Below are positions 27,101 to 32,689 of a stretch of 32,689 bases of DNA, piece after piece. The translations under genes were made by a program, and so were the position numbers. Within the stretch, counting starts at the first letter, position 1; the number at the start of each line of letters is the position of its first letter. The DNA is taken from contig CAMLML010000049.1 in NCBI GenBank assembly GCA_946481095.1, positions 1 to 32,689 of the forward strand, in the 5' to 3' direction. Source of the DNA: an uncultured Cellvibrio sp. GTDB lineage: Bacteria > Pseudomonadota > Gammaproteobacteria > Pseudomonadales > Cellvibrionaceae. Under the pieces are notes generated by a model that was given only the letters and a program-made list of their open reading frames with translations, searched no databases and had not been told where the DNA came from.

Positions 27101-30100
27101 TTTGAATTATTTCTTAAAACAAGATCTATCCCCAACACACCATCGAGGCTTGTTGCACTCCAGTTAAATTGAGTGCTTAAAGTTGAGCTGAGGAAGCTAA
27201 CAGTATCCGTACCTGTTCCTCCAACGAGGGTGTTGCCGTTAAGCGTTCCTGATCCGGTAAAGTTAAAGGTATCGTTTAAAATTCCACCCTGTATTGTTCC
27301 AAAATTACTAAAACTATAAGCACCTAAAGTACCGGAATTACTACCATTAATTGTCCAGACATTATTAGGTGTATCAGGGCCCAATAATGTGCTGAGCGCA
27401 TTACCAACAAAACGTTCAACGTTGGTAATACCAAATGCAGATGACCCGAGTGTAATTGTCTGCGCAGTGGATACCCCCGAAATATCAATGGTATCTTCAT
27501 CACCTGTTCCCGCATCAATATTGTAAGTTCCATTTGTTGTCAGATTGAAAATATCACTGCCTATTCCACCCACCAGTTGAGTAAAACCTGAAAAAGTTAT
27601 GCCATTTACATTTCCGGACAGTACGCCTAATGTCGATGACAAATTTCCCCAGGTTGTCGAGCTTGTTCCGCCAGTTAAAGTGCTGGCAGTTGAATTACCA
27701 ATAAGTGTTTCAATTGTATTAAATTGATTGGTTGTAACACTGACTGTTCCAACATAAGTTGAGAAATCTACTGTGTCTCTGTTACCTGCTCCACCTGAAT
27801 CACCATCGCCATTGATAGTGCCAGCAAAAATAGATTTAACATTAAAAATATCATCGCCATCATTACCTGACAGGGTACCTGTGTAATTTTCATTGATATT
27901 AAAAGTATCAATACCTGTTCCACCGGTTACATTTTCAATACCCGTAAAACTAACACTGCCTAAAGTTGAATTGGTTGTGGTATTAATTTCCCAGGTGTTG
28001 GGAGCATTCGGGCCGGTAATAGTATCGCTCTCTGTACCACCATCAATAGTTGCCGTAATTCCGGTAGCAATCATATTAAAAGTATCTGTACCCGCATCAC
28101 CATTTAACATCAAGTTACTTAATGCAGTACTAATACTGAAAATATCAGCACCCGCACCACCATTAACAGTCAAATCTCCATTCGCTGTTAATCCTGATGA
28201 AAAAATAAATTGATCATTCTCACCCGCTCCATTAATCGTCAATGCCCCCGTCCAGCTTGCATTTTGATTAAACGTAAAATTATTGGCGTTATCACTACCC
28301 GTAATTGTTATCAAATTAGTATTTAATCCGGAATCTATTTTGGCGATATTTAAATTATTTGCAGCGAAAATGTTTACTGCGCCGTTGGCGGTGACATCGA
28401 GATTGCCGGTTAAGATTAAATTATTTTGGCCGGAGGTGCCGAGGGTGAGGCTGTTGATATCTTTTAAGGTTACGTTTTGTGCATTGAGAATAGTAATAGA
28501 ATTTCTAAAATTGTTATCATTATCTAAAGTAATATTACCTGTAGTGGTAAGAATTGTATTACCAAGACTCAAATTTCCCACATCTGTAATGTTACCACCC
28601 GCAGTTAATGTTAAAGTTGCAGAGGTTCCAATATTAAAACCACCCAACACAATTGCATTAGTATCATTCAATATAACATTGTCGGCATTAACAACATTTA
28701 CTTGATTAAAATTGTTGGCAGCATCTAAAGAAATCACCAGACCGTCGCCCAAACCATCTTGAGCGGTTAGCGTAGTAATGCCCGATGCTACGCTAATCAC
28801 TCCAGAATCCGTAATCGCACCACCCGCACTCAAATTAAAATTACCACTTAATGTGGATGCCCCCAACTCTATAGCATTAGAGTCAACAATCGTTGCATCT
28901 CTAGCTGCGATAGACAAGGTTGTAAAATTATTAGCACTATCAAGCTCGATATCAAAACCTGTCGCTGTAAGTGTTGTGGTTTTATTTGCACCTGATACAG
29001 TAATGGCGCCACTATCGGTAATACCTTCCGCTGTCACATTAAAGTTTCCCGATATAGTCGAAGCACCTATATCAATTTCATTATCATCAATAATTTGAAC
29101 ATCGTTAGCAGATGTTATGATTATTTTCTTAAAATCATTACTCGTAGAATTTAATGTAATATTATTTGCACCACCTACAGAAAATGTTGCCTCTGCATTA
29201 TTCGTAGAGAATATTATTGCTCCCGAATCTGTTAGAGCACCGTTTGCGGTTAAAACGAGATTTCCTGACAAAGTAGATGTACCAAGATTGATTCCATTTG
29301 TATCGGTTATCCCTACATCTCTGGCGGCAGTAATTGCTAAATTTTCAAAATCATTTGCTCCGTTTAGAGCAACATCCTGACCAGCAGCATCAATTGTCGT
29401 CGTTCCATCAACATTCAGAACTGAGTTAGTTCCCTGCGTAATCGCTCCCCCAGCTCTTAGAAGAAGATTAAGATTACCCCCCTGATTACTGCCATTACCA
29501 TCAACAACACTTCCGTTCAAATTTATGTTGGTGTTCGCGTGAAGCGTTAATGTAGCGTTACTATTTTCATTAAAATTAATCGTTACGCCATCAAGTAGAG
29601 TTATATTTCCTGCGGTTGCCAAATCCGAGCTGGGACCAGTTTTAATGTAAACATTCACACCTCTTCCAAAAGCCCACTCGATTGTTCCATCATGAATTGT
29701 TGCAGTACCATCGAGGTTGGAGTAAAGGTCGGCGATGCCATTGACAACTGTATCAGGCGCAACCCCAGGTACACTTACGGCCTCGTTACTGCCTGAGCCG
29801 GATGTCTGTTTGCTACCGCTAGCAATTTCAATATTATAAGGATCAATCAACCAAGTCCCACCGACACCATCTGCAGAACGAGCTACAGCCAATGGCACAT
29901 CACCAATTTCAAAACCTTTTAATCCTGATGTTTCAATAAAACCACCGTTACCACTTTCTGTTCCACCAAAAGAGGTTAATTCACCATAAATACGTGCAGT
30001 ATCTTTAGCAAAAGTAATTAATTTTCCACCATTACCATTTAAAGATGCATCCGTATGAATCTGTGACTGCTGATCAAGATAAATAAAATCAGCATTGCGA

Positions 30101-31323
30101 ATTAATGAATTGCTACCAGTTTCATCACCACCAATTAAAACTTCACCGCCACCATTGACACCCGTTGCATCCACTTTTGCGTTGCCCAGCAGACCAACAT
30201 TTTTACCTAAAATTTTAATATCACCCGCGCTACCCGATTCAAGCGCGTTGGCACTGGTTACACTACCCGTCAATAATTCGGTTGTAGTATTGGAATGAAG
30301 CTCAATATTTCCTGTTTGTGCAGAATTATTTGTACTCGCCAAAATTTGGCCGGATGAGCGAACATTTTCACCGATAGCAACTATCTGCCCCGCTTGTTGG
30401 GCAACTGCATTTTCCGACACATCCAACTTGCCAGTATTAACAACATCTGCCCCTGCACCCAAAGTAAAACTGCCATCTTCATGTACGACTACACTGCGAG
30501 CCTGATCATTAATTTTGATCGCTTGCGTAAAAATTTCACCACTTACACTAGCAGACAATAAAATTTGTCCACCCGCTGCATTAATATCACCCGAGTTGAT
30601 AACAGCTGCATCAACACCTAATTCCGATTGCAAAATTTCTTTAGTAACTTTAATTCCCATCAAACCGGATGGATCAAAAGTCACAACAGCATCTTTTCCT
30701 GCTGCTAAATTTACACTGCCTAAATTCGCAACAATCAAACCATCATTTTTAACTTGCTTGCCAAGTAAACCTACCGAACCACCGGTTGCCGCATTAATCA
30801 GACCACTATTAATCACTTTGCCTTCTGCATTTTCCAACGCAGAAAATGCAAAATCACGATTCATAAAATCATTGGGATCAATATCCAAACCCGATGCCAA
30901 CAAGCCACCGGCATTCACCACAGAATCTTTACCAAAAATCACACCATTGGTATTCACTAAAATAACTTGTCCATTGGCATCAATCTGCCCTTGAATCACT
31001 GAACCCTGGTTACCCAAAATACGGTTAAGCGAAATGGAAGAAGAATCAGGCTGAATAAATTCAACTCTTTCATCGGAATTCAAATTAAAGCTCTGCCAAT
31101 CAATCGCCATCAAATCCGTCGCTTGATTAATGGTTGTCGTATTACCATTTTGATTAATACTCCCCGCTCCACCCACCACAGTGCCACCTTCCGGCCCTGC
31201 ATAAACCGGCGCAACACCCGCTGACAAGATCGCACTGACCGCCAAAGGTAAAAGGCGTTTGCGAAAATGTGCAGTGGGCATTTTTTTGTTTCCATGTTGT
31301 GTGCGGTTTGACGTGTACATCAT
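21193..31323 (-). CDS. Giant two-partner secretion exoprotein TpsA (filamentous haemagglutinin-like)
   Basis: 3376 residues, probably exported by the TpsB at 17432-19324. Layout: extended signal peptide (about 1-42, cleavage after VYA); TPS domain (about 43-290) with 'SINQNG', 'NRILGNQGSVIQG' and NTNGVIFG (124-131, the NPNG-type motif); beta-helix to about 490, where GTWLIDPYNIEI marks the family boundary; a block of 55-60-residue repeats with STLSGN and AITDSG motifs (about 650-980); about 14 Trp-centred modules of roughly 100 residues (about 1110-2500), each with WxIxxxNxG, FxGFxxLxGGxGxDxF and DTVNxS, resembling RTX-like calcium-binding turns; a beta-helical region (about 2590-3250); and an acidic tail with 'SIRLPRDQ', a usual ending in this subfamily. 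I saw no cysteine and no VENN-type toxin domain, so an adhesin or biofilm matrix protein is more likely than a CDI toxin. CGGAG precedes the ATG; a second ATG follows at once. Confidence 0.93.
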   Translation of the reverse strand: MMYTSNRTQHGNKKMPTAHFRKRLLPLAVSAILSAGVAPVYAGPEGGTVVGGAGSINQNGNTTTINQATDLMAIDWQSFNLNSDERVEFIQPDSSSISLNRILGNQGSVIQGQIDANGQVILVNTNGVIFGKDSVVNAGGLLASGLDIDPNDFMNRDFAFSALENAEGKVINSGLINAATGGSVGLLGKQVKNDGLIVANLGSVNLAAGKDAVVTFDPSGLMGIKVTKEILQSELGVDAAVINSGDINAAGGQILLSASVSGEIFTQAIKINDQARSVVVHEDGSFTLGAGADVVNTGKLDVSENAVAQQAGQIVAIGENVRSSGQILASTNNSAQTGNIELHSNTTTELLTGSVTSANALESGSAGDIKILGKNVGLLGNAKVDATGVNGGGEVLIGGDETGSNSLIRNADFIYLDQQSQIHTDASLNGNGGKLITFAKDTARIYGELTSFGGTESGNGGFIETSGLKGFEIGDVPLAVARSADGVGGTWLIDPYNIEIASGSKQTSGSGSNEAVSVPGVAPDTVVNGIADLYSNLDGTATIHDGTIEWAFGRGVNVYIKTGPSSDLATAGNITLLDGVTINFNENSNATLTLHANTNINLNGSVVDGNGSNQGGNLNLLLRAGGAITQGTNSVLNVDGTTTIDAAGQDVALNGANDFENLAITAARDVGITDTNGINLGTSTLSGNLVLTANGALTDSGAIIFSTNNAEATFSVGGANNITLNSTSNDFKKIIITSANDVQIIDDNEIDIGASTISGNFNVTAEGITDSGAITVSGANKTTTLTATGFDIELDSANNFTTLSIAARDATIVDSNAIELGASTLSGNFNLSAGGAITDSGVISVASGITTLTAQDGLGDGLVISLDAANNFNQVNVVNADNVILNDTNAIVLGGFNIGTSATLTLTAGGNITDVGNLSLGNTILTTTGNITLDNDNNFRNSITILNAQNVTLKDINSLTLGTSGQNNLILTGNLDVTANGAVNIFAANNLNIAKIDSGLNTNLITITGSDNANNFTFNQNASWTGALTINGAGENDQFIFSSGLTANGDLTVNGGAGADIFSISTALSNLMLNGDAGTDTFNMIATGITATIDGGTESDTITGPNAPNTWEINTTTNSTLGSVSFTGIENVTGGTGIDTFNINENYTGTLSGNDGDDIFNVKSIFAGTINGDGDSGGAGNRDTVDFSTYVGTVSVTTNQFNTIETLIGNSTASTLTGGTSSTTWGNLSSTLGVLSGNVNGITFSGFTQLVGGIGSDIFNLTTNGTYNIDAGTGDEDTIDISGVSTAQTITLGSSAFGITNVERFVGNALSTLLGPDTPNNVWTINGSNSGTLGAYSFSNFGTIQGGILNDTFNFTGSGTLNGNTLVGGTGTDTVSFLSSTLSTQFNWSATSLDGVLGIDLVLRNNSNAVLGNFNGVEIVNAGNQSNQVNSLSIADNQARTWSITSSNTTDGIDALDGNLRLTASPVVDLVFTNMDSLTGDAAVDTFSFAANSTLNGTLNGGSNTTDELQLTSASALTINLEGISFGGLTLSGVEIFQGPAGFVNTLIGYATDSTWSVTSNGVGTVTTSGKQASFSNFSILQGNNNANDIVTVGAGGAISAFNGNGGSDTLNLSNAANSLSLVVVDNIPASLVAGNIYIANLETLNLNTAASVSNNLISEVNGNSTWTINNANAGSFLNNSKTVNFTGVSNLFGGTGDDVFSFTTAGSLAGYISGGNQNSQDRMDLSSLSAVDITLGSGAYTGIETIIGNNTNSTLRSVSGTNTWQITNNNQGSVNNDILGAVNFEGFNRLLGSTGVDNFTFNNNVRITGVVDGNTGAGVIDTVNLSAVSSDINLVLVSDVSASVVSASSTYFVANMETVTLNDDSSRRNTLTSNLSGESIWTVAGARNGSFVNASETTIFTGVTHLMGGAENDTFNFSVVPSASFTVNGGSNGNDTVNVSSINNYTLTVGTTGFQNIDNYIGNLTNTLAVQSAANWTITGTNAGTLNSTITFQGFNRLLGGSGNDTFNSTAIGSNLNIVLAPDMTSATPSGSNYYLANMETLTLNTATTNTITSNLSGETTWSVTGNTGNIVNSGRTVNFTAASNLVGGAGNDIFTFTSAPATGVIVNGGSDGNDTVNISALNNYTLTVGATGFQNIDNYIGSLTNTLAAQTGSTWTITGTNTGTLNNTITFQGFNRLQGGLGGDIFNSTQIDSDLNIVLAPDVTSTTLTGGDYYLAGMETLTLNNSGSRRNTLTSNLLGNTTWLVNGGNMGSVTNGSVVTNFSGVSNLVGGAGNDSFGFTAAGDLTGTLDGGTQAVDGRDTVDLSLLTAVNITVGQTADYFNIEGYKGNGTNSTFRIQNGENTWNITASNTGTLANTTFGTISFEGFNYLYGGTDADNFIFGASGALSNNGFIDGGTGTAIDTVNFAALASVDIQISSTNGYNNIEQYVGNNSNSRLRIASGTNTWTLNTVNGGSLNSILFSGFNNLDGGDESDIFQINSGGGISGTINGNDGGDIIFLQSGAVTGAINGNLGDDVFNVASGSVSGLLSGDDGDDSLILTLGSSLAANGNARFNGGTSTDGDQILITGSNITEAAYSPAGADGYSQLVYSNATNNYQLNFLVGNNANVNDNVVAQTLRINGSSAADSILMQNAFFNVNSSLNVNYTTKTNLLLSESNLGSNDTLVIAGNVDFSGGSVTVEAASVASNNNSAVLRARDLILDSVAAVGSATQRFNISAENLSLRDISSSIYLNEENAVNIAELKTFSAVDLLAEGSINSTAVLSAQGPVIMASQSNNVSLENQQNTFTGAMIVNAAGNITLANSVATNITSLDAGGNLGLSSGGAVTATGIVTVDGNTTLAVNGNASFLNANNDFNDFFIDNATDISVTDIDGLVLRTVNMQGALTTNSQTLDVMNGTVKIGSGVLNVLGATAANLNSEITATSGLTVNATGLTVNSGITADSLVLNGQTGNVIINSSITAAKDLGVSGQFIDVNNTVRGNAVVLSANGDLDVGAAVTATAGLELKSVSGDLRVTGNMTAASLVASANDLLQVGGGGVLDVQGNIDLDSVAGDIEQSGRINSAGGIITLDTVNNINMMSGAEINNTLGEVRLTAGDNINVQRVNAGTGLIVVKATSGEIVDTNDTVVNFIGNRLEITANAGIGRNQNSVIGEHYLEMSVNEIALGNGGGDVAIVNDKALQIDQLYNNGNVSVKTVLGDIIFNNDNDRTFDIAQADANLSNGLVNANYEIGNLIVLAEAGNIRATGRPRSNAPDIVALNAQLVAPQGGVGVGRPLVVYVKNSLDIVAVTSYKPFWAFDTPPVNYTNSSLEIDLLGLIGASGEEMVEVEEVTEIDPAVFANVRNYFFDDVSIRLPRDQLYDDDQEEKRKNQVSFTNY
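23950..28000 (-). repeat. About 14 Trp-centred ~100-residue modules in tpsA
   Basis: Fourteen in-frame copies of a module with a (N/S/T)TWxI tryptophan block, an F(x)GF(N/S)xL block and a GGxGxDxF block recur with an average spacing of about 310 bases. Copies differ widely except for one recent duplication (24661-25740). The GGxGxD turns recall RTX calcium-binding nonapeptides but lack their strict 9-residue periodicity. Confidence 0.75.
24661..25740 (-). repeat. Tandem 540-bp duplication inside tpsA
   Basis: Two successive units align base for base with an offset of 540 (for example CCAGCAAGATAATAATCG at 24668 with its counterpart at 25208, GTAATTATCAATATTTTGAA at 24901 and 25441, TTAAAACCCTG at 24794 and 25334). 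Each unit encodes 180 residues, that is two Trp modules, so the repeat keeps the frame. Similarity continues less strongly into the next unit towards 26000. Confidence 0.85.
28380..29370 (-). repeat. 55-60-residue STLSGN/AITDSG repeats in tpsA
   Basis: Five to six in-frame copies of a unit with the pattern ANNFxxLxIxxAxDxxIxDxNxIxLGxSTLSGNxxLTAxGAITDSGxI, each about 170-200 bases. These are typical beta-helix rungs of filamentous-haemagglutinin-like proteins and extend the stalk between the TPS domain and the Trp modules. Confidence 0.7.
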
Positions 31324-31427
31324 GTGACTCCGTAAAATTTGAAAAAATTTAAAGCACTATTTTGTTTTGATAATCTGACCAAGAAATATTCCATCATCGT
31401 CATCTCCCACTTCGAGTTTTATGTGTA

Positions 31428-31481
31428 CATCACTCAACACTATGTGATGCCACAATGCCCATTAAAACTAGGGCCTTGTGG
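31428..31481 (-). other. Two abutting inverted repeats upstream of tpsA
   Basis: The 236-base gap between the 280-residue gene and tpsA holds two hairpins back to back: CATCAC/GTGATG (31428-31433, 31444-31449) and CCACAATGCCC/GGGCCTTGTGG (31450-31460, 31471-31481, one internal mismatch). No U tract follows on the minus strand, so they look more like operator or leader structures than a terminator. The remaining part is AT-rich and should hold the tpsA promoter, which I could not define. Confidence 0.45.
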
Positions 31482-31559
31482 TGAAATAAAACCTGTTTGT
31501 TTTCTGAGTTCCCATGACCAATTGAACATGTATGAATCCTTGATTGCCTCGTTCATAAA

Positions 31560-32402
31560 TCACACCAAACTCTTCTTTTCAGCGGCAGATTTTTTTTGCC
31601 AATTAAACGGAGGAAATTCTTTAACAAGCGACGCATCTTGCAACCCAGCAATTGCTTCCTGCCGTTGAGCTTCTGCTTTAGGTGAAAGAATAACTTGAAC
31701 GCTGCTATAAATTTGATCAATAAAAGTTTGAAAGGGTTTGGGGTCTATCCATTCGTCTATTTTAGGCTTAGGCTTCAACTCAGTTACAACCAAATCTCTT
31801 TCAACCTCACATCGCAAGATAAATACATAGTGTTTATGAACAGGAAAAATTAAATAAGAATGATAAGGCATATTTGTATACACCTTCGGATCGGCACGAA
31901 CTTCAAATCGAACAATAGAAAGTTGTTCGTTTTGAATACACCAATCAAAAGGGGCGTGCCATTTTTGATTGTCACCTCCCGAAAACTGATCACTATATGT
32001 TTTGGTTAAATAACTTGAAATGAAGCCCTCTAAAGCACGCGGATGAAATAAGTTGAGACCGTCTGTTCTTTGTGCCGGTTTATAAAGAGCACCGAAAAAC
32101 TCAATAGAGCCCATTGAACCTGTAAAAAAATCTCCGTAAAACTCATAAGCGCGATAAATAGAAACTTTCATCAGTAAGGGGTAGTCACCGTCCCAAGGGG
32201 ACATCCCGTACCCTTCCTCCAAATCGTAGAAATTGGGTGGGGACACAACTTCTACGGGGACAGAGTATCGATTTCGAGGCACCTTGAGTTTTATTTGAGT
32301 ACCACTAAGAGAAAAAGAATGCGAAGGTGCCCACCTAAAACTGGGCCCCTTGGAATTGACAAGTCCAGTTTGCTGCCGAAAAGTCCAAGGCAAATTAAAC
32401 AT
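31560..32402 (-). CDS. Unrecognised protein, candidate immunity or accessory protein
   Basis: 280 residues from the ATG at 32402, whose A is the last base of the preceding stop codon (TGATG); a TTG one codon earlier is also in frame. I do not recognise the family. It is soluble, rich in aromatic residues (many Tyr, Phe and Trp), with mixed alpha/beta character, no signal peptide and no transmembrane segment, and a Lys/Glu-rich end. A stretch 'WHAPFDWCIQNEQLSIVRFEVRADP' reads like two beta strands followed by 'HYVFILRCEVERDLVV', a pattern common in immunity proteins, but this is only an impression. It is translationally coupled to a protein with a hydrophobic C-terminus, so it may protect against it. 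It lies upstream of tpsA on the same strand. Confidence 0.6.
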   Translation of the reverse strand: MFNLPWTFRQQTGLVNSKGPSFRWAPSHSFSLSGTQIKLKVPRNRYSVPVEVVSPPNFYDLEEGYGMSPWDGDYPLLMKVSIYRAYEFYGDFFTGSMGSIEFFGALYKPAQRTDGLNLFHPRALEGFISSYLTKTYSDQFSGGDNQKWHAPFDWCIQNEQLSIVRFEVRADPKVYTNMPYHSYLIFPVHKHYVFILRCEVERDLVVTELKPKPKIDEWIDPKPFQTFIDQIYSSVQVILSPKAEAQRQEAIAGLQDASLVKEFPPFNWQKKSAAEKKSLV

Positions 32403-32689
32403 CAAAACTTCTCCTCAGCAGACTCATAAAGGTCAGGCAGCATTGCTTCAGCCATTTTAAGGCCAAGTGGCAAACCTATGGTTAACGCTACCGTTAGACC
32501 AGCCGGCAATACAAAAACTGCTGCAGGGATACCGACTGAAGTCGCAACAGCTACCCCACTGATTCCAAACGCAGCAGGTATTCCAACCAGCTTCGAGGTT
32601 TCACGAACCACATCAGTCGAGAACTTAAGGGAAGTATGTGCCTTCTCCTGTTTGTAGCGTCGCCAAGCCGATTGGTGCCCACTGAACAA
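32402..32689 (-). CDS. C-terminal part of an unidentified protein with hydrophobic helices (window-truncated)
   Basis: Only the last 95 residues are inside the window; the frame is open to the edge, so the N-terminus and probably most of the protein are missing. After an amphipathic, charged part (about 1-30 of the visible sequence) come two or three hydrophobic helices rich in Gly, Ala, Val and Pro, with a twice-repeated VGIPAA motif, and then an acidic end (DLYESAEEKF). This composition is seen in membrane-inserting or membrane-targeted effectors, and the C-terminal third of the lipase at 19435-20589 is also hydrophobic. The stop overlaps the start of the 280-residue gene by one base. A toxin role is a guess from context. 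Confidence 0.55.
   Translation of the reverse strand: MFSGHQSAWRRYKQEKAHTSLKFSTDVVRETSKLVGIPAAFGISGVAVATSVGIPAAVFVLPAGLTVALTIGLPLGLKMAEAMLPDLYESAEEKF

Noticed and set aside
21193..31323. Contact-dependent inhibition (CdiA-type) toxin
   Set aside because: No VENN-type boundary, no C-terminal toxin domain and no small immunity gene directly after it of the CdiI kind; the end has the SIRLPRDQ tail of the adhesin-like subfamily.
31339..31668. Plus-strand frame of 109 codons over the tpsA leader
   Set aside because: It overlaps the end of the 280-residue gene on the opposite strand, has no recognisable family or ribosome binding site, and covers the inverted repeats of the tpsA leader.

Overview
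The window looks like part of the chromosome of a Gram-negative gammaproteobacterium related to the Cellvibrio/Teredinibacter/Pseudomonas group. The evidence is a housekeeping run of methyltransferase, rnhA, dnaQ, fimL, nudC, a small membrane protein and sohB, all on the minus strand, plus fimL itself (a type IV pilus/cAMP regulator with mutated Hpt domains), a DUF1552 protein, and moderately AT-rich DNA. The genus is an inference; there is no rRNA or tRNA here to anchor it.

Layout. (1) 1-1111: the 3' part of a plus-strand DUF1552 gene, closed by a hairpin terminator it shares with the convergent msrA (1236-1874). (2) 1987-8481: a compact minus-strand housekeeping operon with 4-bp overlaps at two junctions (fimL/nudC and nudC/membrane protein). 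(3) 8720-17231: an orphan type VI secretion (T6SS) delivery island, all minus strand. In transcription order it is hcp, vgrG, DUF6484, DUF2169, DUF4150 (PAAR-like), TIGR02270, a ketosynthase-like pseudoenzyme, an AHH-type nuclease (the probable cargo) and an Imm11-family immunity protein. There are no sheath, baseplate or ClpV genes, so the apparatus must be encoded elsewhere. (4) 17432-31323: a two-partner secretion (type Vb) locus with a 3376-residue filamentous-haemagglutinin-like exoprotein (TpsA) and its outer-membrane transporter (TpsB). TpsA and TpsB are separated by two genes: a signal-peptide-bearing DUF6795 protein and a GHSLGG lipase with a hydrophobic C-terminal third, which look like a periplasmic immunity/phospholipase effector pair. 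(5) 31560-32689: an unrecognised 280-residue protein and, cut by the window edge, a protein with a strongly hydrophobic C-terminus. Their overlap suggests another effector/immunity pair.

How it fits together. From about 32.7 kb down to 8.7 kb everything reads in one direction and nearly everything appears to concern surface or contact-dependent interaction. TpsB exports the giant repeat-rich TpsA. Hcp/VgrG/PAAR-like form the injected T6SS tip. DUF2169, TIGR02270, DUF6484 and the dead ketosynthase are likely adaptors that load the AHH nuclease. Two or three putative toxin/immunity pairs are interspersed. The block sits next to the methyltransferase-rnhA-dnaQ operon, where a divergent gloB is commonly found in related genomes, so this junction may be an insertion point.

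The most unusual points are the lipase/DUF6795 pair nested between tpsA and tpsB, the ketosynthase fold with all three catalytic positions replaced, the nuclease flanked by twin CPFC motifs, and the unidentified pair at the right edge. No stretch longer than about 300 bases lacks a gene.
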